Source of the DNA: Photorhabdus noenieputensis
Lineage (GTDB): Bacteria; Pseudomonadota; Gammaproteobacteria; Enterobacterales; Enterobacteriaceae
DNA length: 64,000 nucleotides
Assembly: GCF_018448935.1 (NCBI RefSeq)
Contig: NZ_RCWC01000029.1
Coordinates: forward strand, 1-64,000
Direction of reading: 5' to 3'
Below, piece after piece: positions 37,483 to 49,126 of the stretch (the first letter of the stretch is position 1; each line of letters opens with the position of its first letter). Made by a program: the position numbers and the translations under genes. Below the pieces are notes generated by a model. The model saw nothing but the letters and a program-made list of their open reading frames with translations, was not told the DNA's origin and made no database searches.

Positions 37483-38250
37483 TTACAGCGTAGAAAGCTT
37501 TTTCTCCGCCAATTTAGCTGCGTTCGTACCAGGATATTGCTTCATGACTTGTTGATAAACCGCTCTCGCTTTATCCTTTTGGCCCTTGTCCTGCATGATT
37601 AAACCAACTTTATAAAGCGATTCACCACTCTTCTGCGACTTTGGATACTCTTTTACTACCGTAGCAAAGTAATAAGCAGCTTCGTCTTTCTTACCCTTGT
37701 TATAATGAAGTTGCCCTAACCAGTAATTAGCATTAGGAATATAACCCGATTTTGGGTAACTCTTCACGAAACTCTGAAAGGCTACAATCGCTTTATCATA
37801 CTCTTTGGTATTCACTGCCAAATGAACAGCAGCGTCATAATCACCCTTTTCACTGCCCGTGCCGACAGATGATGATGCCTTGTTACCGCTATGACTCGCT
37901 GTTGAAGAGGCTGTATTTGCAGCAGGTTTACTCCCCTCAGAACTAGTAGCACCTTCCAGTTGCTGATAAATGTCCTTCTGCCGCTCTATAATCTGATTGA
38001 GCTGATACTGATTCTCCTGAATCTGCCCTCGAAGCATGTCAATATCACGTTGAGAATCAGCCAGTTGTTGCTGGAGCTGAGTTAATAGCTGACTGTGAGC
38101 GTTGGAAATACGCTCTAATTGGGTAAGACGCTCATCGGTAGAACCCGATCCGACATTACTGATTGGCGCTTGGGCAATAGCGGCCCAAGGAACCGCTACG
38201 CCAACCAGTAACGACAGACCCAAAAAATGATGTCTGAAGTTACTGTTCAT
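37483..38250 (-). CDS. cpoB: cell division coordinator CpoB
   Basis: CpoB (YbgF) is a periplasmic protein linking PBP1B peptidoglycan synthesis to Tol-driven outer-membrane constriction. The 255-residue precursor has a signal peptide (FLGLSLLVGVAVPWAAIAQA), a coiled coil at ~40-95 (LQQQLADSQRDIDMLRGQIQ), a low-complexity linker, and three TPR units (SGYIPNANYWLGQLHYNKGK...). It is the last gene of the tol-pal operon, 9 bases after pal. Confidence 0.95.
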   Translation of the reverse strand: MNSNFRHHFLGLSLLVGVAVPWAAIAQAPISNVGSGSTDERLTQLERISNAHSQLLTQLQQQLADSQRDIDMLRGQIQENQYQLNQIIERQKDIYQQLEGATSSEGSKPAANTASSTASHSGNKASSSVGTGSEKGDYDAAVHLAVNTKEYDKAIVAFQSFVKSYPKSGYIPNANYWLGQLHYNKGKKDEAAYYFATVVKEYPKSQKSGESLYKVGLIMQDKGQKDKARAVYQQVMKQYPGTNAAKLAEKKLSTL

Positions 38251-38259
38251 GAACTACTC

Positions 38260-38760
38260 TTAGTATGCCAGTACTGCGCGACGGTTTTTAGCATAGGCTG
38301 CTTCGTCGTGACCCAGTACAGCAGGTTTCTCTTTACCGTAAGAGACGATAGAGATTTGCTCACCGGAAACACCTTTGCCTTGCAGGTACATTTTCACTGC
38401 ATTAGCACGGCGTTCACCTAATGCGATGTTGTACTCAGGAGTACCACGTTCGTCAGCATGACCTTCTACAACAACTTTATAAGATGGGTTGCTGCGCAGG
38501 AATGCCGCGTGAGCGTCTAAAAGCTGAGAAAAATCTGAGCCAATGTCGTATTTGTCAAAACCGAAATATACGATGTTGTTGTTTTGTAGCTCTTGCATTT
38601 GCTGACGAGCTAATTCCTCTGCTGACAGACCCGCATTAGTTTCGTTAACAGTGCCTACACCAGTCTGATCGTTATCAGCATTTTTGTTAGAACTACACGC
38701 TGCTACGGCCATAACTGGTAAAGCTAACATCAGCCCTTTTAGCACTTTGTTCAGTTGCAT
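38260..38760 (-). CDS. pal: peptidoglycan-associated lipoprotein
   Basis: Pal anchors the outer membrane to peptidoglycan and is mobilised by TolB. The ~166-residue precursor starts [19 protein letters not shown] with lipobox VAAC (lipidated Cys ~20), followed by a Ser/Asn-rich tether and an OmpA-like peptidoglycan-binding domain ([37 protein letters not shown]). AAGGATCAAAGAG precedes the chosen ATG. Confidence 0.97.
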   Translation of the reverse strand: MQLNKVLKGLMLALPVMAVAACSSNKNADNDQTGVGTVNETNAGLSAEELARQQMQELQNNNIVYFGFDKYDIGSDFSQLLDAHAAFLRSNPSYKVVVEGHADERGTPEYNIALGERRANAVKMYLQGKGVSGEQISIVSYGKEKPAVLGHDEAAYAKNRRAVLAY

Positions 38761-38802
38761 CTCTTTGATCCTTTTAAAATTTGCCATACATATTATTATG
38801 CA

Positions 38803-40095
38803 TCACAGATACGGCGACCAGGCAGGAAATTTTACCTGTCCATCGGTTGCCGGAAGACGCGCTTTGAAACGCCCGTCAGTCGAAACTAGCTGCAGTACAG
38901 TCCCCAACCCTTGGGTGGAGCTATAAATCACCATAGTGCCGTTAGGTGCGATACTCGGCGTTTCATCCAGGAACGTATCCGTCAAAATTTGAACGGCTCC
39001 CGTTGCCAGATCTTGTTTAGCTATGTGCTGCTTACCACTCTCTGAGCTGACCATCACCACAAAATTGCCATCTGCGCTTACATCAGCATCCTGGTTTTGT
39101 GTGCCTTCCCAAGTGAGGCGTTGCGGAACACCGCCATTAATATCGGTTTTATATAACTGTGGACGACCACCCTGATCAGAGGTATAAACCAAAGTCTGGT
39201 TATCCGGCATCCAACTCGGCTCAGTATTGTTACTACGCCCATCTGTAACCTGACGAATCTGAGCTGAACTCAAATCCATCACGTAAAGATTCAAACTACC
39301 CGATTTAGACAGAGCAAATGCCAATTTACTGCCATCAGGGGAAAATGCAGGTGCACCGTTATGACGCGGGAAAGAGGCAACCTGACGTACCTCACCACTC
39401 GCCAAGGTCTGGATAACCAAGGCAGAACGGCCACTTTCAAATGTCACATAAGCCAGTTTGGCACCATCAGGAGACCAAGCCGGTGACATCAACGGTTCCG
39501 GCGAACGGTGAACAGTGAACTGGTTGTAACCATCGTAATCAGATACACGCAGTTCATACGGATATTTACCGCCATTAGTCTTTACAATGTAAGCCAGACG
39601 AGTACGGAATGCGCCTTTGATACCCGTCAGTTTTTCAAATACTTGATCACTGGCTGTATGCGCAGCATAACGCAACCACTGTTTGGTCACTTTAAATTGA
39701 TCCTGAGCAAGTACCGTGCCCGGAGCATTCGCAGTATCAACCAATTGATAAGAGATTAAAAAACCACCATCCGCACTTGGTTGGACCTGCCCAACAACAA
39801 CAGCATCAATCCCCAACGCCGACCACGCAGCAGGTGTCACCTCAGACGCCGTCGTTGGTTGCTGTGGCATACGACTGACATCAATAGGGTTAAATTTACC
39901 GCTGTTGCGAAGATCAGCGCCAACAATCGCCCCTATCTCTTCCGGTGCATTGCCCGCGCCAGTCCATTTAAAGGGTACAACGCCAATAGGACGTGCAGAA
40001 TCGACACCTTGGGTGATCTCGATACGAACTTCTGCGTAAGCAACCGTGGCCCACAACATTAAAATGCCTAGTACTACTTTAAAAGCCTGCCTCAT
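38803..40095 (-). CDS. tolB: Tol-Pal system beta-propeller protein TolB
   Basis: TolB is the periplasmic propeller that binds Pal and, through its N-terminus, TolA. The ~430-residue precursor ([21 protein letters not shown] signal) has TolB-type blades ([60 protein letters not shown]) and ends KFPAWSPYL as in E. coli. The start six codons into the open frame aligns with E. coli MKQALRV. Confidence 0.97.
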   Translation of the reverse strand: MRQAFKVVLGILMLWATVAYAEVRIEITQGVDSARPIGVVPFKWTGAGNAPEEIGAIVGADLRNSGKFNPIDVSRMPQQPTTASEVTPAAWSALGIDAVVVGQVQPSADGGFLISYQLVDTANAPGTVLAQDQFKVTKQWLRYAAHTASDQVFEKLTGIKGAFRTRLAYIVKTNGGKYPYELRVSDYDGYNQFTVHRSPEPLMSPAWSPDGAKLAYVTFESGRSALVIQTLASGEVRQVASFPRHNGAPAFSPDGSKLAFALSKSGSLNLYVMDLSSAQIRQVTDGRSNNTEPSWMPDNQTLVYTSDQGGRPQLYKTDINGGVPQRLTWEGTQNQDADVSADGNFVVMVSSESGKQHIAKQDLATGAVQILTDTFLDETPSIAPNGTMVIYSSTQGLGTVLQLVSTDGRFKARLPATDGQVKFPAWSPYL

Positions 40096-40227
40096 TAATC
40101 TCTCCCTTATCACGATGGAATAGTCGCAATAATTCGCAGAATATTAACAAACGTCAACAAACAAAACCAGATAGCTTAATAACATTGAATGATTTTGTTT
40201 GTTATTAATAACTTCTAAATAACAGCT

Positions 40228-41304
40228 TCATTGAGGGTTGAAATCAAGCTGCGCGTTTTTAAACGCTTCGTAAACCTCCTTGCTTGGTGGTTTCGGAATT
40301 TTTGCTTGTTTAGCCGCTGCTACCGCCGCTTGGCACAACGCCTGATCTCCCCCCTCTGACTTTACATCAATTAATAAGCCATCAGGAGCAAGTTTAATCC
40401 GTAATGCACAGGTACGACCACGATACATGCTTGGATCGTAAAACTTATTCTGTATCGCTATCTGGATCTGCCCCAGATAGTTATTAATGTCGGCATTTGA
40501 AGCTCCACTTTTCTTGCCTCCACCTTTACCGGCGGCAGAAGCCCCTCCTTGCTGTTTCGGTGCATTGGAAGTTAAACCACCCAGTAAATCATCAACTTCA
40601 CTTGCCTGTTTAGTGGCTTGCTCCGCAGCTTTTTTCTTGGCATTGGCATCAGCTTCGGCCTTGGCTTTAGCCTTTGCATCTGCCTCAGCTTTGGCTTTAG
40701 TATCCGCTTCAATCTTGGCTTTTGCTTTAGCCTCAGCGTCTGCTTTGGCTTTCGCTTCTTCCGCGGCTTTTTGTTTAGCAGCCGCGGCTTCAGCTTCTTT
40801 CTTAGCTTCCGCTTCGGCTTTCTTCTGTGCCTCAGCCTGCTCTTTAATCAGTTTTTCTTTTTCAGCCTTGGCCTTTGCCGCAGCTTCTTCTGCCTGTTTT
40901 TGCTCTTCACGGGCTTTGTTTGCGGCCTCTAAAGCTTGCTTTTTCTGTTCTTCCGCTGCCTGTTGCGCCTTAATTCGTTCTTCTTCTACCGCTTTTAAAC
41001 GTTCCTGTTCTTCAACCTGTTTTTCCCTTAATTCTGCGGCCTGCTGTTCGGCTTTCTTCTTTCGTAACTGCTCTGCACGCTTAGCATCAGCCTGTTGTTG
41101 TTGCTGTTGGTTGTACTGTTGTACTACCGCATTCGGATCGACCATAACAGCATCAATAACAGAACCATCCTGACCACCGCCACCCATTTCAGTTTTTCGT
41201 GTCAGGGAACCCCAAATAAGTAACCCGATCAAAATAATATGCAACACAACCGAAACGATAACAGCGCGATTTAATTTATTGTTTTGCCCGTTTGTCTTTC
41301 CCAC
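40228..41304 (-). CDS. tolA: cell envelope integrity protein TolA
   Basis: TolA spans from the inner membrane to the outer membrane and transmits proton-motive force from TolQR. The 358-residue protein has a membrane segment at ~14-34 (AVIVSVVLHIILIGLLIWG), a long Ala/Lys/Glu helix (domain II, ~70-245) with AKAEAD-type repeats, a Gly/Ser hinge, and the C-terminal TolB/colicin-binding domain (YLGQIQIAIQNKFYDPSMY, CALRIKLAPDGLLIDV). It is somewhat shorter than E. coli TolA (421 aa) because of the helix. Confidence 0.96.
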   Translation of the reverse strand: MGKTNGQNNKLNRAVIVSVVLHIILIGLLIWGSLTRKTEMGGGGQDGSVIDAVMVDPNAVVQQYNQQQQQQADAKRAEQLRKKKAEQQAAELREKQVEEQERLKAVEEERIKAQQAAEEQKKQALEAANKAREEQKQAEEAAAKAKAEKEKLIKEQAEAQKKAEAEAKKEAEAAAAKQKAAEEAKAKADAEAKAKAKIEADTKAKAEADAKAKAKAEADANAKKKAAEQATKQASEVDDLLGGLTSNAPKQQGGASAAGKGGGKKSGASNADINNYLGQIQIAIQNKFYDPSMYRGRTCALRIKLAPDGLLIDVKSEGGDQALCQAAVAAAKQAKIPKPPSKEVYEAFKNAQLDFNPQ

Positions 41305-41349
41305 GCTCGATATCCAAGATCTTCAAATAACAGCAACTGCCGGCCAAAC

Positions 41350-41775
41350 TCAGATAGGCTGAGTCATTAAACCAACGGATTTCACACCTGCCTGATGCAG
41401 CATGTTGAGCGCCTTAATAATCTCATCGTAAGGCACTTCCTTCGAACCACCGATCAAGAACACGGTTTTTGGATTCTCTTTTATTCGTGCCTGCGCTTCC
41501 GCAATAATCTGCGGTTCAGGCAATAATTCCAACCGTTCATGGTTAACTATCATGGTGTACTGACCAACACCAGAAACCTCCACGATTACCGGTGGATTAT
41601 CGGAGTTGGAAACCGTTTTAGAATCTACCGCATCCGGTAGATCAACTTCTACGCTTTGAGTGATAATCGGTGCTGTTGCCATAAAGATAAGCAACAGAAC
41701 CAGCAACACGTCCAGTAAGGGAACGATATTGATTTCGGATTTCAGCTCACGCTTGCGACTACGAGTGCGTGCCAT
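41350..41775 (-). CDS. tolR: Tol-Pal system protein TolR
   Basis: ExbD/TolR family, 141 residues, one membrane helix (INIVPLLDVLLVLLLIFMAT) with the conserved Asp that carries protons between TolQ and TolR, followed by a periplasmic domain. It lies 15 bases after tolQ. Confidence 0.97.
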   Translation of the reverse strand: MARTRSRKRELKSEINIVPLLDVLLVLLLIFMATAPIITQSVEVDLPDAVDSKTVSNSDNPPVIVEVSGVGQYTMIVNHERLELLPEPQIIAEAQARIKENPKTVFLIGGSKEVPYDEIIKALNMLHQAGVKSVGLMTQPI

Positions 41776-41790
41776 AGCTTCCCCCCCTGA

Positions 41791-42887
<1,097 letters not shown>

Positions 42888-42999
42888 TTTCAATCCTACA
42901 TAAGGCGAATTAACGCTGCCACTATACTCAAGACAATGCGGCTTTGGAATAATGTGCAAATAAAAAATTTATGGGTTAGAAGCCCTATAACATACAGAA

Positions 43000-43302
43000 T
43001 TAACTCATAAAGAAATGATACAAGCCCCAAATCAAAATCAAAAATGCCGGCAAAGGAGAGAAAAAGATACGCCAGACGATATGTCTTGGTTGAAACCCCA
43101 CCCCAAAAGTCACACCTGTACATACAGACCATATTAGCAAAATACCTTGCCATATCTGCAATGAACTGGTGTTAGCCGCAAAACGAGCAGGGTCCCAGAA
43201 TACACAAGCAGCAAACGTTAATGCCGCAATAAGGATAAAGCCCCGAATAGGGACTTTATCCATCAGCCGATAGAATTTTCTATTAATACGATTTCTCGCC
43301 AT
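43000..43302 (-). CDS. ybgE: cyd operon protein YbgE
   Basis: A ~100-residue inner-membrane protein with three hydrophobic segments. FWDPARFAANTSSLQIWQGI and the VGFQPRHIVWRIFFSPLPAF stretch match YbgE of E. coli. The function is unknown; it is always at the end of the cydAB operon. I chose the ATG of MARNRINRKFYRLMDK, which overlaps cydX by 20 bases; an earlier ATG inside cydX is possible. Confidence 0.88.
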   Translation of the reverse strand: MARNRINRKFYRLMDKVPIRGFILIAALTFAACVFWDPARFAANTSSLQIWQGILLIWSVCTGVTFGVGFQPRHIVWRIFFSPLPAFLILIWGLYHFFMS

Positions 43303-43405
43303 TTTTAGCGGCTTTTTCTTCTTCATTATGCTCAAAAGCTAAGGCAGCGATTATAGCGAAACTACAAGCCAAGAGCGTGCCAAGAATCCAGGCAAAATAC
43401 CACAT
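43283..43405 (-). CDS. cydX: cytochrome bd-I subunit X
   Basis: A 40-residue single-pass peptide starting MWYFAWILGTLLACSFAIIA, matching E. coli CydX, which stabilises the haem centres of CydAB. It lies 12 bases after cydB. GGAGCATAAAGC precedes the ATG. Confidence 0.93.
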   Translation of the reverse strand: MWYFAWILGTLLACSFAIIAALAFEHNEEEKAAKNGEKSY

Positions 43406-43417
43406 GCTTTATGCTCC

Positions 43418-44557
43418 TTAGTACAGTGAATGTTTGTTATCTTCAATAAAGCTTTTATCCAAACGCCCAAACATTTTGTAGTAACACCAAATGGTATATC
43501 CCAGAACGATCGGGACAAAAATCAATGCGACCACAAACATGACACGCAGCGTCATCAGGCTTGAAGTGGCATCCCACATCGTCAAGCTGACATTAGGATC
43601 AGTGATTGAAGGCATCACAAATGGGAACATCGTTACACCGCAGGCCAGAATGATGCCAGCAATTGTCAGCGAAGAGAATAGGAATGCCCATCCAGCTTTA
43701 TTCATACGCGTCATCAGCATCGTTAGCAAAGGCGAAACCACGCCCAGTGCCGGTAGCACCCACAACCACGGATAGTTGTTAAAGTTAGTCAACCAAGCAC
43801 CCGCCTGATGCGCGACTTGTTTATGTAATGGGTTAGACTGAGCCATCGTATCCAAGCCGCCAGTCACAACATAACCATCAATACCATAAATCAGCCATAC
43901 GCCTGCCAGCAGGAAAGCTACCATTGTCACCAGCGCACAGAGGTAAGTTGCAGCACGAGAACGCAGACGCAGCTCTCCCGTAGTTCGCATTTGCAGATAA
44001 GTTGCCCCCTGAGTCACAATCATCATCAAGCTGATCACCCCTGCCAGTAAACCGTACGGATTGAGCAATTCAAAGAAGGAGCCGGTATAGAACAGACGAA
44101 GTTGAGAATCAACGTTAAACGGCACTCCCTGTAATAAATTACCGAATGCCACACCGATAACTAATGGGGGAACAAAGCTACCGATAACTATTCCCCAATC
44201 CCACATGTTACGCCACTTGCGGTCTTCCAGTTTGGAGCGGTAATCGAAACCAACCGGACGGAAAAACAACGCAGATAACACCAGGATCATAGCAATATAG
44301 AAGCCAGAAAACGCCGCGGCATAGACCATCGGCCATGCGGCGAACAGCGCTCCACCGGCGGTAATCAGCCAAACTTGGTTACCATCCCAATGCGGTGCCA
44401 CTGAGTTAATCATGATGCGACGCTCAGTATCGTTTTTGCCGATGATACGTAACAGGATACCGACTCCCATATCAAAACCATCAGTTACCGCGAAACCGAT
44501 TAGCAATACACCAATCAGTAGCCACCATATAAATCGTAGTACTTCATAATCAAACAT
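43418..44557 (-). CDS. cydB: cytochrome bd-I ubiquinol oxidase subunit II
   Basis: 379 residues, about nine membrane helices. MFDYEVLRFIWWLLIGVLLI, FAVTDGFDMGVG and the segment NSVAPHWDGNQVWLITAGGA are CydB hallmarks. It works with CydA as a high-affinity quinol oxidase under low oxygen. Confidence 0.97.
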   Translation of the reverse strand: MFDYEVLRFIWWLLIGVLLIGFAVTDGFDMGVGILLRIIGKNDTERRIMINSVAPHWDGNQVWLITAGGALFAAWPMVYAAAFSGFYIAMILVLSALFFRPVGFDYRSKLEDRKWRNMWDWGIVIGSFVPPLVIGVAFGNLLQGVPFNVDSQLRLFYTGSFFELLNPYGLLAGVISLMMIVTQGATYLQMRTTGELRLRSRAATYLCALVTMVAFLLAGVWLIYGIDGYVVTGGLDTMAQSNPLHKQVAHQAGAWLTNFNNYPWLWVLPALGVVSPLLTMLMTRMNKAGWAFLFSSLTIAGIILACGVTMFPFVMPSITDPNVSLTMWDATSSLMTLRVMFVVALIFVPIVLGYTIWCYYKMFGRLDKSFIEDNKHSLY

Positions 44558-44571
44558 AAGTGGACTCCTGT

Positions 44572-46140
44572 TTACTGAGCATCAGGTGCTGAAGTTGTTT
44601 TCTGTTCAAAATGATAACGCCCCGTTTTTAGGCTGCTTGGGCCAAGGCGGGCAAATTTGAACATCAAAAACATTTCCGCAATCAGGAATAAGGTATAAAG
44701 GCCACAAATCAGCGCCATAGAGAACAAGATATCACCGGCAGTTAAATTGGAACTCGCCACCGCAGTTGGCAGAACTTCACCAATTGCCCACGGTTGACGA
44801 CCATATTCCGCCACAAACCAGCCTGATTCTATGGCAATCCACGGCAATGGAATACTGTACAGCGCGGTACGCAGTAACCATTTTTGTTTACCAATGCGGC
44901 CACGGATAACACTCCAAAACGCCAGACCGATCAACAGTAACATCAGGAAGCCGGCTGCAACCATGATACGGAATGCAAAATAGAGTGGCGCAACACGAGG
45001 AATAGAATCTTTCGCGGCGGCTTTGATTTGTTCTTCACTGGCATCAGTCACTTTGTTGGTATAACGTTTCAGCAACATGCCATAACCCAGATCTTGTTTA
45101 CTCTCATTGAATGCAGTACGAACAGTCGGATCTGTGTTACCGGCACGCAATTCTTCCAACAGGTGATAAGCCTTTATACCATTACGAATACGCTGCTCAT
45201 GCTGGCCCATCAGATCACGCAGACCAATGACCGGAGTATCAACAGAACGGGTAGCAATCAGCCCCATAAGATAAGGGATCTGAATAGCATATTTGTTTTC
45301 CATTTTATCCTGATCCGGGATACCTATCAGTGTAAAAGCGGCTGGAGGTGGCTGGGTTTCCCATTCAGCTTCGATGGCGGCCAGCTTAGTCTTCTGTACG
45401 TCGCCCATTTCGTAACCAGATTCATCACCCAACACAATGACAGACAGCACAGCCGCGATACCAAAACTTGAAGCAATCGCAAATGAACGCTTAGCAAATG
45501 GAATATCACGGCCTTTAAGCAGGTAGTAAGAGCTGATACCGAGAACGAAGATCGCCCCTGTCACATAACCCGCAGCAACGGTATGAACAAACTTCACCTG
45601 AGCAACCGGGTTGAGCACCAGTTCAGCAAAACTCACCATCTCCATGCGCATGGTTTCAAAGTTGAAATCAGAAGCAATCGGGTTTTGCATCCAACCGTTA
45701 GCAACCAGAATCCAAAGTGCAGAGAAGTTAGATCCTAATGCGACCAACCAAGTTACCGCCAGATGCTGTGTCTTACTGAGGCGATCCCAACCGAAGAAGA
45801 ACAAGCCTACGAATGTAGACTCCAGGAAGAACGCCATCAGACCTTCAATCGCTAGAGGCGCACCGAAAATGTCACCAACGTAGTGAGAAAAGTATGACCA
45901 GTTAGTTCCAAACTGGAACTCCATAGTCAGCCCTGTTGCAACCCCCAGAGCAAAGTTAATACCAAATAACTTGCCCCAGAATTTTGTCATATCTTTATAA
46001 ATTTGTTTGCCGGAGAGCACATATACCGTTTCCATGATCGCCAGCAAAAACGCCATACCAAGCGTTAGCGGAACGAATAGGAAGTGATACATCGCAGTTA
46101 AGGCAAACTGTAATCGTGACAGTTCGACAATATCAAACAT
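44572..46140 (-). CDS. cydA: cytochrome bd-I ubiquinol oxidase subunit I
   Basis: 522 residues, the E. coli length, with a long Q-loop. [20 protein letters not shown] contains the haem b595 ligand His19; the [14 protein letters not shown] motif and the E/K-rich quinol-binding loop are present. Transcription should rise on oxygen limitation through the FNR and ArcA sites upstream. Confidence 0.98.
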   Translation of the reverse strand: MFDIVELSRLQFALTAMYHFLFVPLTLGMAFLLAIMETVYVLSGKQIYKDMTKFWGKLFGINFALGVATGLTMEFQFGTNWSYFSHYVGDIFGAPLAIEGLMAFFLESTFVGLFFFGWDRLSKTQHLAVTWLVALGSNFSALWILVANGWMQNPIASDFNFETMRMEMVSFAELVLNPVAQVKFVHTVAAGYVTGAIFVLGISSYYLLKGRDIPFAKRSFAIASSFGIAAVLSVIVLGDESGYEMGDVQKTKLAAIEAEWETQPPPAAFTLIGIPDQDKMENKYAIQIPYLMGLIATRSVDTPVIGLRDLMGQHEQRIRNGIKAYHLLEELRAGNTDPTVRTAFNESKQDLGYGMLLKRYTNKVTDASEEQIKAAAKDSIPRVAPLYFAFRIMVAAGFLMLLLIGLAFWSVIRGRIGKQKWLLRTALYSIPLPWIAIESGWFVAEYGRQPWAIGEVLPTAVASSNLTAGDILFSMALICGLYTLFLIAEMFLMFKFARLGPSSLKTGRYHFEQKTTSAPDAQ

Positions 46141-46408
46141 CTTGACTCCTTGCTCCTAGCAGGAAGACACCGACTTGCGGCAACCTGACTTCATATAAGC
46201 ACTTTTCTTAAAGTACTCATGCAGAAGCCTCATAACTACCAGCAATAAATGCCTTTAAAATAACAACTCACTACTAAGTAAATTAAAAACTAATTAGACT
46301 AATAGTATAGTACGCTTATATTCCCATACAATAAATAGGTTTTACGTGATTCAGATTAGAATTCTGAATATAGGTCAAGAATTGCAGTTATTGTTTAATG
46401 GGAACTCA

Positions 46409-46422
46409 TTGATCAGGATCAA
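46409..46422. promoter_or_regulatory. FNR box upstream of cydA
   Basis: TTGATCAGGATCAA is a perfect TTGAT-N4-ATCAA FNR site, ~270 bases upstream of cydA. FNR and ArcA jointly control cydAB in E. coli. Confidence 0.8.
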
Positions 46423-46528
46423 TTTAAGCAAATTAGAAAAATAATGCCATAGTAATAAATTGATTTTAATGATTTTTTCTAGTTAGTGTTAACTACTCCG
46501 TCTATTATTTCATTTTAGTTGACATATT

Positions 46529-46543
46529 GTTAATTATTTGTTT
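46529..46543 (+). promoter_or_regulatory. candidate ArcA site upstream of cydA
   Basis: GTTAATTATTTGTTT matches 12 of 15 positions of the consensus GTTAATTAAATGTTA. The A/T-rich setting raises the chance of a random match. Confidence 0.45.
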
Positions 46544-47265
46544 ATTTAGATAATTATTGATTTCTATATTGCTGTGAAATGACTTTTAAAATTAACTTTT
46601 TATTTTCATTCTTAAGAAAATATTATTATTAACTTTGCATTAAATAAATTTTCAAAATAATAGAACCCGAATTCTGGATAAGAAATTGACATGAAGCCTG
46701 TTCCAGGAGCAATGTTTTGGTGCACGCCGAAACAGCTCCGGGGAGGAACAGGCTATGAACAAGTTAGTTGAAATTTTCTGCGATGTCGATGATTTTTGCC
46801 GCTTCTTCATTCCTCAATGGGAATTATTTTGTTTCGAAAAAGGGTACCGCCAGCGTCATCGGCAAGGCCATATGTATCCCAGTGAAATCATGACTATTTT
46901 GATCCTTTTTCATATGGCGCATTACCGTGATTTTAAACATTTTTATCTGGAACATATTTGGAAATATCACCACAAAGATTTCCCCACCCTGCTCAGTTAT
47001 ACCCGTTTTGTCAGTGTCGCCCCTTCCGTTTTGGTCCCACTATGTAGTTATCTGGCTCAATTAAAAGGAAAACCGACCAAGATTGCTTTTATTGATTCCA
47101 CGAGTTTGTGCGTCTGTCATAACATCCGTATCCCGCGTCATAAGGTTTTTAAGGGAATAGCCCAGCGCGGAAAAACATCAATGGGATGATGTGATGGACG
47201 TCCCCTTTTTCAGCGGTAAAGAGTGTCATTTTTTTCCGATACACTGAATTTTGGGAGAACATCTC

Positions 47266-48300
47266 ATGAATATGATCAAAGTGGTGGGGATTGACCTCGC
47301 TAAAAACGTTTTTCAAGTTTGTGTCTGGATGGAAGACGGGTCTGTTGCTTCGAATCGAAAAATTCCCCGACAAAAATTTCTTGATACCATACGGACTTTT
47401 CCACCTGAAACGCTCATAGCTATGGAAGCCTGTGCTACTTCTCATTATTGGGGCCGAACGTTACAATCTATGGGCTATCATGTCCGGATTATTCCCACCC
47501 AGCATGTAAAAGCTTTCAGCCATCATCAAAAAAACGATGCTAATGATGCGCTGGCTATCTGTGAAACGGCCTGTCGACCCGGTCTCCATTTTGTTCCCAT
47601 CAAAACCGTAGAACAGCAAGATATCAAAGCACTGCGCAGTGCCCGGCAGCTCATGGTGGAACAGCGTACCGCCCTTGCTAATCAAATCAGGGCCTTTCTC
47701 GCTGAACAGGGAATCATTGTGCCGGTGGGTATTCAGAAACTCCAACAGCACCTGCCTGATATTCTGGAGGAAGGCGATAACCCCCTGTCTTGTGTGTGGC
47801 ACCGTTTATTGCATACGCTGTGGGAAGATCTGCGGGATTTAAACGTCAGCATTCATGAAATGGATAACGAAATTACGGCACTGTCCCGTCAGCAACCAGG
47901 GTATGGGCACTTGCTGACTATTCCCGGTGTCGGTCCCCTTATTGCGGCGGCTTTCGTGAGTGACGTCAACGCATCCCAATTTGCTAATGGCCGGCAACTA
48001 TCAGCCTGGTGTGGTTTGGTTCCCCAGCAACACAGTTCGGGCGGGAAAAGCCGTCTCTCTTCCCTGAACAAACAGGGCAACCGTCATCTCCGAACGTTAA
48101 TTATTCATGGTGCCCGCGCGATGATGCAGGGCGTACAAAAACGGGATGACCCTTTAGGCGAGTGGCTAAGAACGTTGATTACCCGATGTGGCACCATGAA
48201 AGCTGTGGTTGCTTTAGCTAACAAGCTGACCCGAATTATTTGGCGTATTCTGACGGATGAGGTTGATTTTAATATGAAAAAAGCTTTTGCTATCCATTAA
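47266..48300 (+). CDS. IS110/IS1111-type DEDD transposase A
   Basis: A ~344-residue recombinase. The N-terminal RuvC-like DEDD domain shows VVGIDLAKNVFQV (first Asp), IAMEACATSHYW (Glu), and KNDANDALAICETA (last Asps). The C-terminal Tnp20 domain shows LLTIPGVGPLIAAAFVSD, FANGRQLSAWCGLVP and SSGGKSRLSSLNKQGNRHLR with the catalytic Ser. GGGAG precedes the ATG; an upstream alternative start is possible. It appears intact and may be active. Confidence 0.93.
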   Translation: MNMIKVVGIDLAKNVFQVCVWMEDGSVASNRKIPRQKFLDTIRTFPPETLIAMEACATSHYWGRTLQSMGYHVRIIPTQHVKAFSHHQKNDANDALAICETACRPGLHFVPIKTVEQQDIKALRSARQLMVEQRTALANQIRAFLAEQGIIVPVGIQKLQQHLPDILEEGDNPLSCVWHRLLHTLWEDLRDLNVSIHEMDNEITALSRQQPGYGHLLTIPGVGPLIAAAFVSDVNASQFANGRQLSAWCGLVPQQHSSGGKSRLSSLNKQGNRHLRTLIIHGARAMMQGVQKRDDPLGEWLRTLITRCGTMKAVVALANKLTRIIWRILTDEVDFNMKKAFAIH

Positions 48301-48535
48301 TTGAATGAAGTAAATCGAAACAGACGCTTTAACCGAGTTTGCAAACACTGATGAAAAAACGGCTATCGACCCTGCAATAACCTGAGTAAAACCCAGGTAG
48401 TCACATACCGATGCTGGATGATAAGGAAACAGGGTGCGGATGACATCATGGCGCAGGCAAATAAGTCCTTTATGACGCCGGATATATGGTAGCAAACCGT
48501 ATCGATTCAATGCTTGCACAACCGGGGGCGTCCAT
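48301..48535 (+). ncRNA. candidate bridge RNA region of IS1111-type element A
   Basis: 235 non-coding bases between the transposase stop and the right sub-terminal repeat. IS110-family elements encode a bridge RNA that pairs with target and donor; in the IS1111 group it comes from the transposase-distal end. Position and length fit. The loops were not identified here. Confidence 0.5.
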
Positions 48536-49126
48536 ATATGGTTTTACGGCTTCAAATTACACTTGGTTGTTAACCATCAGGGCGAAATTCTCGCGCTAAA
48601 AGTGACTCCCGGTAATGTGAATGATCGAGAGCCTGTACGCGAATTATCAAAATCGTTAACAGGTTATCTTTACGGTGATAAAGGTTATCTCAGTCAGGAA
48701 CTGGCCGATGATTTAGCCAAAATCGGTGTGACTTTCATCACGAAGAAACGCCGTAATATGAAAGCACAAGCGCTGTCTGAGTGGAATAACTTAATGTTAA
48801 AAAAGAGATTTATCATCGAAACGATTAATGGACAATTAAAGACCATTTCTCAAATTGAGCACTCGCGCCACCGAAGTATAAAAGGCTTTCTGTTGTGTGT
48901 TTTAGGTGGATTGATTGCTTACAGCCTTAAATTGAAAAAGCCATCACTGAAAATTTTCTACTCAGAGAAAGATATTTCAATGACGGCTTAAGCAGAATTC
49001 GGGTTAACTAACCTCAGCTTCGTTTAAAAATAGCGATATCACAATCCCGTAAATTCAAACTCGGTTTTTTTAGGTTGAAATGTATAGCAATTAGGCCAGC
49101 GACGATTTCCAATAAAATCTATGGTC

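Larger units (their letters stand above)
47187..48538 (+). mobile_element. IS110 family (IS1111 group) element A
   Basis: A ~1352-bp element with sub-terminal inverted repeats: ATGGACGTCCCC at the left and GGGGGCGTCCAT at the right. These are inset by 7 bases (TGATGTG) and 3 bases (ATA) from the junctions deduced by rejoining the host transposase frame. That 7/3 arrangement is what I know of the IS1111 group. No target duplication. Confidence 0.85.
46755..48991 (+). pseudogene. IS982-family transposase A, split by insertion
   Basis: The N-terminal part (MNKLVEIFCDVDDFCRFFIP ... FIDSTSLCVCHNIRIPRHKV ... RGKTSMG) ends at 47186, and the C-terminal part (WFYGFKLHLVVNHQGEILAL ... LYGDKGYLSQ ... 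FIIETINGQLKTISQIEHSR) resumes at 48539. Removing the insert restores one uninterrupted ~294-residue frame through SMG-WFYG, so the insertion is the only lesion and is probably recent. Confidence 0.92.
46664..49005 (+). mobile_element. IS982-family element A, interrupted by an IS1111-type element
   Basis: The ends AACCCGAATTCTG and CAGAATTCGGGTT are perfect 13-bp inverted repeats. The element's transposase gene is split by a separate element at 47187-48538. No clear target duplication is seen, because the right side abuts the next element after 4 bases. Confidence 0.9.

Noticed and set aside
40487-41173. 228-codon open frame on the plus strand inside tolA
   Set aside because: It is the antisense of the Ala/Lys/Glu-rich helix of TolA; the alternating Ala/Ser/Phe composition is a low-complexity shadow.
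48563-48991. Stand-alone transposase gene
   Set aside because: It is the 3' half of the IS982-A transposase, separated from its 5' half by the IS1111-type insertion.
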